Positions 1-7,779 of a stretch of DNA of 13,835 nt are shown here, in pieces. Made by a program: the position numbers and the translations under genes. Under the pieces are notes generated by a model. That model was not told the origin of the DNA, did no database searches, and saw only the letters and a program-made list of their open reading frames with translations. How positions within the stretch are numbered: the first letter of the stretch is position 1; each line of letters starts with the position of its first letter. The DNA comes from an uncultured Clostridia bacterium (GTDB lineage: Bacteria > Bacillota > Clostridia > Christensenellales > CAG-314): the NCBI GenBank assembly GCA_934203075.1, contig CAKPYT010000045.1:1-13835 (forward strand), read 5' to 3'.

Positions 1-3000
1 TTGCCGGTTCAAACACCAGCCTGCTGCCGAAGGAACGTGTTTTGCCGATGTCTTTGGCATCCATCACGATTTCGTCGTGTTGGAAACGCATCGAAGAAAC
101 GGGTACGAACGATCCGCCCGCCGTAATAAATTTCGCACTGTAGCTATAGTTCAGAAGGGCGCCGTCCGTGCCTTTCACAATGCCTCTCGGAAGAATCACC
201 GTGTAGTCCTTGTTTTCCAGTACCTGTGCAAGCGTAATTTTCAAAGTGTTTCCGCTGAGAACTGCGGTGTATTGCTTTTGCCCGGCGGTGTACACTTTGT
301 AGTTGCTTTCGATTTCCGGAATGTCTTCGTTTAACAAGCGCTTTCCGTTCGACCAGATCTGAATGTCATTTTCCGTCGATCCGTTCCACGCAACGTTTTC
401 GGAGAAGGTAAAAGTAATGTCATGGTTGGTGGCCGGCATACGGTCAGCCGTCATAGATCCCGGCGACTTTTTCATTTGCGGAGTTACGGAAGTGATTTTG
501 ATCGACGCGCCTTCCGCTTCATAGCCGATGTTCACGGTTGCGACCCCGTCCGTAAGGGACGAAATTTCAATTCTCAACCCCGTGTACACGGTGGCGTTTC
601 CGTATTCGTCGTAGGCGTTTGTGTTGGGGTAGGTATTCGGGCCGATCACGTCTCCCGCTTTAAAATAATCCTTTTCTTCGTAGTTCGGTTTATCGTTGCC
701 GCTCGTCGCATGCCAGTTCAGAACGTAATCTTCGCCGTCTGCCTCCAAGGGGGCAATGTATTTTACGTCCGAATAACTGTTATCGTAGCGGAAACCGAAA
801 CCGCGGCGGCTTGCATATCCGCCGTCCGCCACGGTGGAATCCACATGAAGAATCCGCACCACCGGTTGAGACAGTCTTGCAAGCGTTTTGCCGTTCAGGT
901 TTTTGGAAATCACTTCCACAACGAACAGTTCCGTGCGGCAGTCTTTCGCGTCCAATCCTTGCGTCTTCAGGCGAATAAAGAGAGCGTCCGGCTGTTCGTT
1001 GGAAGCTCGTAACGTGTAAGTGCGAACCGCTTCCTGCAGTTGGCGAACGTCATCGATGTCGATCACCTGCGGCTCGATCCATCCGAGCAGCCATTTGGAG
1101 AATGCGTTGTGATCCCCGATGTTGCTATCCATCATATCCATCGTGCCGAGGCCGCCTTCGCCGGCACCGCCCGTGATGGCGATTCCCGCATAAGTATGGT
1201 CGTCGGAGTCATAGCTGTAGTAATCGTTCAGCCCCAGCAAGTGTCCCGTTTCGTGAATGATTGCGGTCGAACTGCACACGGTGGGCGGTACAGAGCTCCA
1301 GACCGTGATCCCCGGCACGAAAATATAGCCGAGCACGGTTTTTTCTGTTTGATCTGCCCCCATAAAGACGTTGCCGTCCGTCCAGGAGGAGCGGAACGCG
1401 CTTCCCCACGTGGAGGAACGCTGATCATAGTTCCCCGCCCAGAAAACAAAGAGAGAATCCACAATTCCGTCGTTGTTGGCGTCGTATCGACTGATGTCCA
1501 ACCCGTTTTGAATGTGATATTCCAACGCCTCCCGCATCAGCGTGGTGGGGGAGTAGTAGTCCCGCGTGTGCAGGGTTCGATACCAATCCAGCACCTCTCC
1601 CGCAATGTTCAGTTGCCCGTAGGAAGAACGATAGTAGTAGGCCGAAAGGGAAGATTCGTTTTGTATATTGAAAATCTGATCCTGCACGTCTGCCGCAGTG
1701 ACAAAGCGCGGCCGTACCTGATCCGGGAAGTCAATCAAAAGAACCAACGGTTTTGCCGTGCCGAGCGTCGGCATCACGGCGTCCAGTTCGTAGGCATTGG
1801 GGAAGTGCGAAGCAAGCGAAGTCTGCAACGTTTTGCCGTGGGCCGTCACGTTGCCGGAATCCCGATTGACGCGATAAAAGTCAAACTGACAACCGTCTTT
1901 GGCAAACCCGACGTATTGAGCTCCGACCAGCCCTTCCAGCCGGAAGGCGCCGGTGTCGTCCGTCGTGGCAGCCTCTTTGCCGTTCAGCAAAACTTTCACG
2001 TTCGGTGCGGCGGCTCCGTCCAGTAAAACGGTTCCTTGCAGCGCATATTCCGTCAGGTCCGGCGTCGGGTCGTCCGTCTCGCTGATGCGCAAAAACGTTT
2101 TCGGCTGACCGGCCGAGAAGGAGGCTCCTTTGCCCGTTTCCGGGTTGCTGCAGCCGGAAGTAGGCATTAAGGCAAGCGTTTTCGGCAGTTGATACCCCGT
2201 GCCGTCCGCCAGAACTTCGCCTTCCACGACTTTTGCGGAGTTATCGATAAAGTTCCTCGCAAAGTAGCGCAGTGTAATTTTCGTCCCCGAAATTTCATAG
2301 TGCCCCAGTGCTTTAATCAGCCCGTCCGACCCTTTAATGATAAACGCATCGGCCGGCAGTTCACTGAGGTAGTAATCTCCGCCCATACCGCTCGGTGCGG
2401 AGTATTGTTTCGTCAGCGGAGCGGTATAGTAGGTAAAGGTCACGGCGTTCAGCATACTGTCCGCGGTCGGCACGTTCAGAGTGATGGAAGATGCCGTCAG
2501 CGAAAAAGCCCCGGCAAAAATGCCTTTCGTAATGGTCCCTTCGGAAGTGCTGCCGTCGGAGACAAGCAGTTTCAGGGTTCCGTCGCGATAGATCTGATAC
2601 GTTCCCTGCGTCAGCGTTCCGTCGCAATATAAAAAGAATTCGCGAAAGCGTTCCAGAATCAAAATTGCTTCCGTATCGTTTTGTTTGCCGTAAAAAACGC
2701 CCACGTAGTTCAGGTATACATAGTCGGAGTTCTCCGGTGCAGGGCTGAAGCGCATGGTTTTGTTTTCCATCGCTACCGTAAAGGTCGCCGCTTTGCCGTC
2801 GGCTTCCGTCGTTGTCGCGCTTGCGCTTTCCGTCACGAATCGTAACGATTTTTTATCCTCCGTAAGGGCAGCACTCCCTTCGGAAACGATAGCGCTTCCG
2901 TCGTTGCAAATCAGCCGATAACGCCCGTCGGCGTCGATTTCCATGGTGTAAAGGCGCGATCCGGTGCGATCTTCCAGTTCGTCGTAAACAAACGATTTGC

Positions 3001-3139
3001 CGAAAAACGTTTTTGTCGAAAGGGTGGTGTCTGCCGGCGTCGGGTCCGGGGTCGGCTGCGGTGCGCAGGCGACGCACCCGAGCAGACAGAGTACCAGCAT
3101 TGCGGCAAGCCCCAATAAAATGCGGGTTCTACGTTGCAT
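1..3139 (-). CDS. M6-family metalloprotease lipoprotein (3' end outside window)
   Basis: Probable exported zinc endopeptidase anchored to the outer face of the membrane. I translated the minus strand from the ATG at 3139-3137; it stays open for 1046 codons to the left edge. Residues 1-25 are a lipoprotein signal: basic start, hydrophobic core, lipobox LLGC with Cys22 as likely lipidation site. A Pro/Thr/Asp linker follows. Residues about 30-360 are beta-rich and unrecognised. Residues about 362-440 resemble a carboxypeptidase regulatory-like domain. The M6 catalytic domain follows, with an Asp/Asn-rich motif (YDANNDGIVD, 552-561), the zinc site HETGHLLGLND (His629, Glu630, His633, Asp639) and a Met-turn-like GTMDMMD at 665-671. 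Residues about 873-985 look like an SbsA-type Ig-like domain, and about 1010-1046 like the start of a BIG2-like domain. GGAGG lies 6 nt before the ATG. It is divergent from dnaG. The family call is firm; substrate and C-terminus are unknown. Confidence 0.88.
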   Translation of the reverse strand, partial: MQRRTRILLGLAAMLVLCLLGCVACAPQPTPDPTPADTTLSTKTFFGKSFVYDELEDRTGSRLYTMEIDADGRYRLICNDGSAIVSEGSAALTEDKKSLRFVTESASATTTEADGKAATFTVAMENKTMRFSPAPENSDYVYLNYVGVFYGKQNDTEAILILERFREFFLYCDGTLTQGTYQIYRDGTLKLLVSDGSTSEGTITKGIFAGAFSLTASSITLNVPTADSMLNAVTFTYYTAPLTKQYSAPSGMGGDYYLSELPADAFIIKGSDGLIKALGHYEISGTKITLRYFARNFIDNSAKVVEGEVLADGTGYQLPKTLALMPTSGCSNPETGKGASFSAGQPKTFLRISETDDPTPDLTEYALQGTVLLDGAAAPNVKVLLNGKEAATTDDTGAFRLEGLVGAQYVGFAKDGCQFDFYRVNRDSGNVTAHGKTLQTSLASHFPNAYELDAVMPTLGTAKPLVLLIDFPDQVRPRFVTAADVQDQIFNIQNESSLSAYYYRSSYGQLNIAGEVLDWYRTLHTRDYYSPTTLMREALEYHIQNGLDISRYDANNDGIVDSLFVFWAGNYDQRSSTWGSAFRSSWTDGNVFMGADQTEKTVLGYIFVPGITVWSSVPPTVCSSTAIIHETGHLLGLNDYYSYDSDDHTYAGIAITGGAGEGGLGTMDMMDSNIGDHNAFSKWLLGWIEPQVIDIDDVRQLQEAVRTYTLRASNEQPDALFIRLKTQGLDAKDCRTELFVVEVISKNLNGKTLARLSQPVVRILHVDSTVADGGYASRRGFGFRYDNSYSDVKYIAPLEADGEDYVLNWHATSGNDKPNYEEKDYFKAGDVIGPNTYPNTNAYDEYGNATVYTGLRIEISSLTDGVATVNIGYEAEGASIKITSVTPQMKKSPGSMTADRMPATNHDITFTFSENVAWNGSTENDIQIWSNGKRLLNEDIPEIESNYKVYTAGQKQYTAVLSGNTLKITLAQVLENKDYTVILPRGIVKGTDGALLNYSYSAKFITAGGSFVPVSSMRFQHDEIVMDAKDIGKTRSFGSRLVFEPA

Positions 3140-3173
3140 AAAAAACCTCCAGAATAAGAATGATGTTGAAAGT

Positions 3174-3202
3174 ATTATCTCATAACTATTGCAAATTTGC
3201 AA
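3174..3202 (-). promoter_or_regulatory. Sigma-A-like extended -10 promoter of the M6 lipoprotein gene
   Basis: Read on the minus strand: -35 TTGCAA (3202-3197), a 17-nt spacer and -10 GATAAT (3179-3174), with TG plus one base directly before the -10 (extended -10). The expected start near 3167 gives a leader of about 28 nt carrying the GGAGG site. The -35 is the minus-strand end of a 14-bp palindrome, so a repressor could act here. Confidence 0.7.
3189..3202. repeat. Perfect 14-bp palindrome overlapping the -35, candidate operator
   Basis: TTGCAAATTTGCAA is its own reverse complement over 14 bases with no spacer. It covers the -35 hexamer of the minus-strand promoter and lies about 125 bp before the dnaG -10. 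The placement is typical of a repressor operator, but I do not recognise the factor. Confidence 0.5.
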
Positions 3203-3327
3203 CGTACATTTTCATCGCTTTTGACCGGTTTCGGAGCAAAACGGCAGCCGGGGCACGAAACGGACGTCAAAAACGAAAAAAAAGAAAAGATTTTGAATAA
3301 AAAAAAGGAAAAACGCCGCAAAATCGG

Positions 3328-3333
3328 TATAAT
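3328..3333 (+). promoter_or_regulatory. Consensus -10 (TATAAT) for the dnaG operon
   Basis: A perfect TATAAT lies 22 nt before the dnaG ATG, so the leader would be only about 15 nt. No good -35 sits at 16-18 nt; the nearest match, TTGAAT at 3293-3298, is 29 nt away. The upstream stretch (about 3269-3315) is a run of A-tracts that could act as an UP-like element. An AAGGGA Shine-Dalgarno follows at about 3342-3347. Confidence 0.5.
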
Positions 3334-3355
3334 TCAATTGTAAGGGACGTGAAAG

Positions 3356-5146
3356 ATGGCCGAAAAACAAGAATGGTTAAAGTTTATCGAAGAACTGAAA
3401 CAACGAAACGATATCGTAGACGTGGTCAACGGCTACGTACCGTTGACGCAAAAGGGCAAAACGCATTGGGCGTGTTGTCCGTTTCATCATGAAAAAACAC
3501 CGTCTTTTTCGGTAAACCGCAGTGGACAGTTTTTTAAGTGCTACGGCTGCGGCAAAGGCGGGGACGTCATCACTTTCGTGCAGGAAATCGATTCTCTCAC
3601 TTTTATGGAAGCGGTACAGCTTTTGGCAAAACGCGTGGGGATGGAAGTCCCGCATTCGTATCGGGACAGCGAAACGGAACTCAAAAAGAAACAGCGCGAA
3701 CAGATGTATGCTATTTGTAAGGCAACGGCACAGTTCTACCATCGAAATTTGCAAACGCCGGCAGGCTCCGGTGTTTTGCAGTATCTGAATCGTCGCGGGT
3801 TGGACAAGTCCACCGTGGTGCGGTTCGGGCTGGGGGCTTCTTGCGATTGGCGCAGTTTGCCTGCTTATCTGAAAGAAAAAGGGTTCGACCTTGCTTTGGC
3901 CAAGGAATGTGGCGTTATCGACCAAAAGGACGGCCGCTACTACGATTTTCTGGCGGAGCGCATGATTGTGCCCGTCATCAACGTCAACGGGGACGTCATC
4001 GCTTTCGGCGGAAGAACGCTGGAAGCGCACCCGAAATTCGCAAAATACAAGAATACGGCGCAAACGCCGCTGTTCGATAAAAGCCGTACTTTATTCGGTC
4101 TGAACAATATCAAAAAATTAAAAACGCAGCAGCCGGTGGAGGCTCTCATCGTGGTGGAAGGCTATATGGACGTTCTCGCCTTGTATCAGGCAGGGATCTG
4201 CAACGTCGTCGCCAGCATGGGTACGTCGCTCACAACGGAACAGGCGCGTCTGATCAAACGCTTCGTCAACGAAGTATACATCAGTTACGACGGGGACGCC
4301 GCAGGGCAGAACGCAACGCTGCGAGGGCTGGATATTCTGAAGGAACAAGGGCTGGACGTTCGTGTCGTTTCCCTGCCGGAGGGGTTAGATCCGGATGAAA
4401 TCATCAAAAAATACGGGGCGGAAAAGTATCGGTCGCTTTTGCAGAGCGCTTTGCCCTTGGTGGATTATAAAATTTCTTTGCTTGCAAAAATGTACGATCT
4501 GCATCAGCCGGACGTGATTCGTCGGGAGGAGGCTCGCCGCAGATACACTTCCGGGGTATTGTCCGTTCTGAAAAGCCTGTCGGACGCAGTGGAAAGGGAA
4601 TCGTATTTGCAGCAGTTGCAGCGTACCACCAATTTTTCGCTGGACTTTCTGCGGCAGGAACTGTTTAAGAACCTTGACCCGGCGGTGGAATTAACTCAGC
4701 CGGAGTCCTCCAATGCCAAGTGGGATGCAACGAAAAAGGCTTTGAATTTTATTGCGGCATGCATGGTGTATCATAAAGAGTTTGCGCGTACGGCGTCGAT
4801 CCCGCGCACGGAGGACGAGTTCCTGCAGCGCGTATTCGAGTACGTCGCACAATGCCGCAAAGAGGAGAGGGAACCGATCCCGAGTATGCTGTATCAGGAA
4901 TTGCCGCAGGAGTTCCGTCAGCAGGTGGACGATCTGCTGTCTCTCGATACAACTTTTTCGACGACGCTGGAAGATAAAAAGTATTTTGAGGATTGTCAGA
5001 AGGTCGTTCAGGGGCTCGCCAGGGAAGATCGCCTGCAAGAATTGTACCGGGCGTATGGCGACGAGCCGGACCAGGAAAAGAAAAAACAGATTTTAGCGGA
5101 AATCGCACGCATGGCCGAGCAGAAAAAGCAGGGGTCTGCGGAGTGA
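3356..5146 (+). CDS. dnaG: DNA primase DnaG
   Basis: Synthesises the short RNA primers for chromosome replication, working with the replicative helicase. All domains are visible in the 596 residues, a usual length. The N-terminal CHC2 zinc finger has ligands Cys41, His44, Cys62 and Cys65 and the CPFHHEKTPSF signature. The RNA-polymerase-like basic domain includes ERMIVPVINVNG and FGGRTL (201-222). The TOPRIM core has VVEGYMD (Glu268), YDGDAAG (Asp312, Asp314) and LDPDE (344-348). The C-terminal part, from about 430, fits the helicase-binding domain, which is poorly conserved in the family. The start ATG follows AAGGGA by 8 nt. It is the first gene of the dnaG-rpoD-trmK-zinc-ribbon operon, with rpoD 13 nt downstream. 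Confidence 0.98.
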   Translation: MAEKQEWLKFIEELKQRNDIVDVVNGYVPLTQKGKTHWACCPFHHEKTPSFSVNRSGQFFKCYGCGKGGDVITFVQEIDSLTFMEAVQLLAKRVGMEVPHSYRDSETELKKKQREQMYAICKATAQFYHRNLQTPAGSGVLQYLNRRGLDKSTVVRFGLGASCDWRSLPAYLKEKGFDLALAKECGVIDQKDGRYYDFLAERMIVPVINVNGDVIAFGGRTLEAHPKFAKYKNTAQTPLFDKSRTLFGLNNIKKLKTQQPVEALIVVEGYMDVLALYQAGICNVVASMGTSLTTEQARLIKRFVNEVYISYDGDAAGQNATLRGLDILKEQGLDVRVVSLPEGLDPDEIIKKYGAEKYRSLLQSALPLVDYKISLLAKMYDLHQPDVIRREEARRRYTSGVLSVLKSLSDAVERESYLQQLQRTTNFSLDFLRQELFKNLDPAVELTQPESSNAKWDATKKALNFIAACMVYHKEFARTASIPRTEDEFLQRVFEYVAQCRKEEREPIPSMLYQELPQEFRQQVDDLLSLDTTFSTTLEDKKYFEDCQKVVQGLAREDRLQELYRAYGDEPDQEKKKQILAEIARMAEQKKQGSAE

Positions 5147-5159
5147 ACGGAGGATAAAA

Positions 5160-6218
5160 ATGCCAATCAGTGAACAGACGCTTCAGCAATTGCTGAACGA
5201 AGCAAAGGAGATCAACTCGCACAAAGGGTTTCTGACCAACGAGGACATCGACGCAAAAATCGAAAAGCTGCACCCGGAGTTTTCTCCGGAAGAGGCAGCG
5301 ACCGTCTATAAGTACTTAGAGGATAACGGGCTGACGTTTACCGAAGCCATTGTGGACGACGATCTTTTAACGTCCGGCATTGCGGAAGTTTCGATCGACG
5401 ACCCGGTGAAAATGTATCTGAAAGATATCGGCAAAGTTCCGTTGCTTTCTCCCGCCGAGGAGACGGAACTGGCAAAACGCATGCTGGAAGGGGACGAAGA
5501 AGCAAAGAAACAACTGAGCGAAGCAAACTTGCGTTTGGTGGTAAGCATCGCCAAACGCTACGTCGGCAGGGGAATGCTGGTTCTGGACCTGATCCAGGAA
5601 GGAAACCTCGGTTTGATGAAAGCCGTCGAAAAGTTCGATTATACCAAAGGGTTCAAGTTCAGTACCTATGCCACGTGGTGGATTCGTCAGGCAATCACCC
5701 GTGCGATTGCGGACCAGGCCAGAACCATCCGAATCCCCGTGCATATGGTGGAAACCATCAACCGGCAGATCCGCGTTTCCCGTACGCTGTTGCAGCAGTT
5801 GGGCAGAGAACCCACTCCGGAAGAAATCGCCAAGGAGATGAATGTTCCCGTTTCCAAAGTGCGCGAAATTCAAAAAATAGCACAGGATCCCGTCAGCCTC
5901 GAAACGCCGATCGGGGAGGAAGAGGATAGCCACCTGGGCGATTTCATCGAGGACGACAGCGCAACGGCTCCGGCGGACGTGGCAGCCTATACCATGCTGC
6001 GGGAACAACTCATCGGGGTCTTGCACAAGCTTACTCCCAGGGAAGAAAAGGTGCTTCGCCTGCGTTACGGTATCGACGACGGACGTCCCCGCACGCTGGA
6101 AGAAGTCGGCAGAGAGTTTAACGTAACGAGGGAACGGATTCGGCAGATCGAAGCGAAAGCCTTGCGGAAATTGCGTCATCCCTCCAAGAGCAAAAAACTG
6201 AAGGACTTTTTGGATTAA
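5160..6218 (+). CDS. rpoD: RNA polymerase principal sigma factor RpoD/SigA
   Basis: Housekeeping sigma factor that directs RNA polymerase to -10/-35 promoters. At 352 residues it is the short Gram-positive form without a large non-conserved insert. Region 1.1 covers about 1-65, region 1.2 begins at DDPVKMYLKDIG (80-91), region 2 spans about 118-198 including the promoter-melting and -10-reading segment (FSTYATWWIRQAITRAI, 167-183), region 3 about 200-275, and region 4 about 278-352 with the -35-reading helix-turn-helix in 311-339. The start has GGAGG 6 nt upstream. The dnaG-rpoD coupling is the classical macromolecular synthesis operon. The promoters I propose elsewhere in the window match the specificity expected of this protein. 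Confidence 0.98.
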   Translation: MPISEQTLQQLLNEAKEINSHKGFLTNEDIDAKIEKLHPEFSPEEAATVYKYLEDNGLTFTEAIVDDDLLTSGIAEVSIDDPVKMYLKDIGKVPLLSPAEETELAKRMLEGDEEAKKQLSEANLRLVVSIAKRYVGRGMLVLDLIQEGNLGLMKAVEKFDYTKGFKFSTYATWWIRQAITRAIADQARTIRIPVHMVETINRQIRVSRTLLQQLGREPTPEEIAKEMNVPVSKVREIQKIAQDPVSLETPIGEEEDSHLGDFIEDDSATAPADVAAYTMLREQLIGVLHKLTPREEKVLRLRYGIDDGRPRTLEEVGREFNVTRERIRQIEAKALRKLRHPSKSKKLKDFLD

Positions 6219-6904
6219 TGCAAAAAAGATTGCAGGCCATCGCCGGGTGTGTGCCGGTGTGCACTACCGTTGCGGATATCGGTTGCGATCACGGTTACGT
6301 CGGTGCTTCTTTGCTGAAACAGGGAGTCGCAAAAGAAGTATTGTTTGCGGACGTTTCCGCACCGAGTTTGCAAAAAGCAAAAGACCTGTGCCGCAAACGC
6401 GGGCTGGAAGAGTATGCGCGGTTTTTCGTAACGGACGGTTTTGACGGATTGCCCCCGGCGGACGTTGCCGTCATCGCCGGCATGGGCGGGCGGGAAACGC
6501 TCGCTATCTTACAAAAGGCGCAGCAGTTTCCTCAAACGTTGGTGCTGCAGCCGATGCAGGACGTTGCGCTTTTAGCGGGCAGTCTGGCGCCGCTCGGGTA
6601 TGAAATCGAAAAGGATTTCATTCTGCGGGACGGAAAGTTCTATCGCATTCTCGTTGCCGAACGGGTGCCGGTTCCGCGAATCCCTACGGAGGAAGAAATT
6701 CGGTTCGGAAGAACGAATTTATCCGCCCCGACGGAAGATTTCATCGCTTATCTGCAGCACACGCGCGAAAAATGGTTGTCTATATTGCAAAAAACGGCCG
6801 TTCCGGAAGTGCAGGCACGCCTGTGCGAAACGGAGCGTTTGCTGAAAGCCCTCGCCGTGCGAAAAGAAAGCGGAAACCGATCGAAAGAAGAGAAGACAGT
6901 ATAG
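6218..6904 (+). CDS. trmK: tRNA (adenine(22)-N1)-methyltransferase TrmK
   Basis: S-adenosylmethionine-dependent enzyme that methylates N1 of adenine 22 in the tRNA D-loop region (TrmK/YqfN family). The 228-residue protein has a Rossmann methyltransferase fold: SAM-binding motif I as ADIGCDHGYVG (19-29), an acidic strand end at FADVS (43-47), and the family-typical IAGMGG (86-91). The last ~60 residues are charged and helical, as in the family's C-terminal domain. Its ATG overlaps the rpoD stop by one base (TAATG), indicating translational coupling; the best Shine-Dalgarno (AAGGA, 6201-6205) is somewhat distant at 12 nt. Position after the sigma factor matches B. subtilis and clostridia. The catalytic assignment is by family, with little doubt. 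Confidence 0.92.
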   Translation: MQKRLQAIAGCVPVCTTVADIGCDHGYVGASLLKQGVAKEVLFADVSAPSLQKAKDLCRKRGLEEYARFFVTDGFDGLPPADVAVIAGMGGRETLAILQKAQQFPQTLVLQPMQDVALLAGSLAPLGYEIEKDFILRDGKFYRILVAERVPVPRIPTEEEIRFGRTNLSAPTEDFIAYLQHTREKWLSILQKTAVPEVQARLCETERLLKALAVRKESGNRSKEEKTV

Positions 6905-6923
6905 TATAGAGAAGGAGAGTATC

Positions 6924-7625
6924 ATGGAAAAGAATTTACAAAGATATCTGGATTTGGACAAGCAAATCCGCAGGATCGAACAAGAGCTGAACGGTACCGA
7001 AGAAAGAAAACGTACCAGACAATTGAACCAGGCCTTGCACGATGCGGAAGCCTCTTTGAATAAAATGGAAAAACGCAGTCGCGAAATCGAAACGACCATT
7101 CAGCAGACGCAGGCAAGTCTCAACGAAAAAATGCCGTGGATCACGGAGTATGCCAAAAATCTGGAAGATACAAAGGATGAAACGGAGTTGGACTATTTGC
7201 AGCGCAAGTTCAACGAGTTAAAAAAATCCATCAACGATTTCGAGCGGCTGCTCTCTTCTTTGCAGAGGGAACTGAACGACCTGGCTGCCTCCTATCGGGA
7301 CTATTGCCGCAAAGTGCCGCAATGGCAAAGGGAGTATCGCGAGTGGAGGGATAAATTCAAACAACTGCAAAACACCCGCATGCCGGAGGTTCAACAGATT
7401 CAATCCGAAATGCGCGAATTGGAGAAGCAGATCGATCCGAAGCTGATTGAAAAGTATAAAGAAATGAAGAAGCAGAAAATCGTAGCGCCGTTCGTAAACT
7501 ACTCTCCGGAGGAGGGGCTTTGCGGGGGGTGCCGGATGGCCATCCCGGAAGGGCAGCGCAGTAAGTTAAAAGTGCAAGGGTATGTAGAGTGCGAAAACTG
7601 CCACCGCATTGTATTTTTGCCGTAA
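6924..7625 (+). CDS. Coiled-coil protein with C-terminal C4 zinc ribbon
   Basis: Conserved bacterial protein of poorly understood function; I do not assign a reaction. Of its 233 residues, about 1-185 are highly charged and helical with heptad-like spacing, consistent with a long antiparallel coiled coil. The C-terminus carries a zinc ribbon with CxxC pairs Cys200/Cys203 and Cys223/Cys226, ending CENCHRIVFLP. This architecture matches the zf-RING_7/DUF164 (CT398-like) group. The start has an AAGGAGAG site just upstream. It is 19 nt after trmK, last in the dnaG operon, and is followed by a terminator. In many clostridia the same gene lies next to nif3, which is absent here. A nucleic-acid or protein-scaffold role is only inferred. 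Confidence 0.85.
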   Translation: MEKNLQRYLDLDKQIRRIEQELNGTEERKRTRQLNQALHDAEASLNKMEKRSREIETTIQQTQASLNEKMPWITEYAKNLEDTKDETELDYLQRKFNELKKSINDFERLLSSLQRELNDLAASYRDYCRKVPQWQREYREWRDKFKQLQNTRMPEVQQIQSEMRELEKQIDPKLIEKYKEMKKQKIVAPFVNYSPEEGLCGGCRMAIPEGQRSKLKVQGYVECENCHRIVFLP

Positions 7626-7684
7626 ACATACTATATTCTGTCTGTCATAATAGATTTAAAAAGGAAATTAAAACCGAAAAAGAG

Positions 7685-7714
7685 AAAAACCGCCGCAAAA
7701 AACGGCGGTTTTTT
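7685..7714 (+). terminator. Intrinsic terminator of the dnaG-rpoD operon
   Basis: An 11-bp stem, AAAAACCGCCG (7685-7695) with CGGCGGTTTTT (7703-7713), and a 7-nt A-rich loop run directly into a T tract. It lies 60 nt after the zinc-ribbon stop. The A run on the left arm would also let it work on the opposite strand. Confidence 0.92.
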
Positions 7715-7724
7715 GTTCGGAAAC

Positions 7725-7753
7725 TTGAATTTGTTCCGCTTCGATGGTATACT
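7725..7753 (+). promoter_or_regulatory. Sigma-A-like promoter of the membrane-protein bicistron
   Basis: -35 TTGAAT (7725-7730), 17-nt spacer, -10 TATACT (7748-7753), with TGG immediately before the -10 forming an extended -10. It starts 10 nt after the preceding terminator. The predicted start near 7760 rules out the upstream in-frame ATG at 7744, which lies in the promoter itself. Confidence 0.8.
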
Positions 7754-7779
7754 GTTTCAAAGGAGAGCAATCTGAGAAT

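Noticed and set aside
422..2632. Long plus-strand open frames opposite the metalloprotease gene (422-1012, 1040-2026, 2189-2632)
   Set aside because: They are antisense to a frame that encodes a recognisable lipoprotein signal, M6 zinc site and Ig-like domains; their translations show no family features and lack Shine-Dalgarno sites.
3377..4063. 228-codon minus-strand open frame opposite dnaG
   Set aside because: Shadow frame over the conserved zinc-finger and basic domains of DnaG.
5367..6179. 270-codon minus-strand open frame opposite rpoD
   Set aside because: Antisense shadow of a highly conserved gene; no plausible product or ribosome binding site.
7744..7779. Upstream in-frame start (ATG at 7744) for the first membrane protein
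   Set aside because: It overlaps the TG-extended -10 box, upstream of the expected transcription start.
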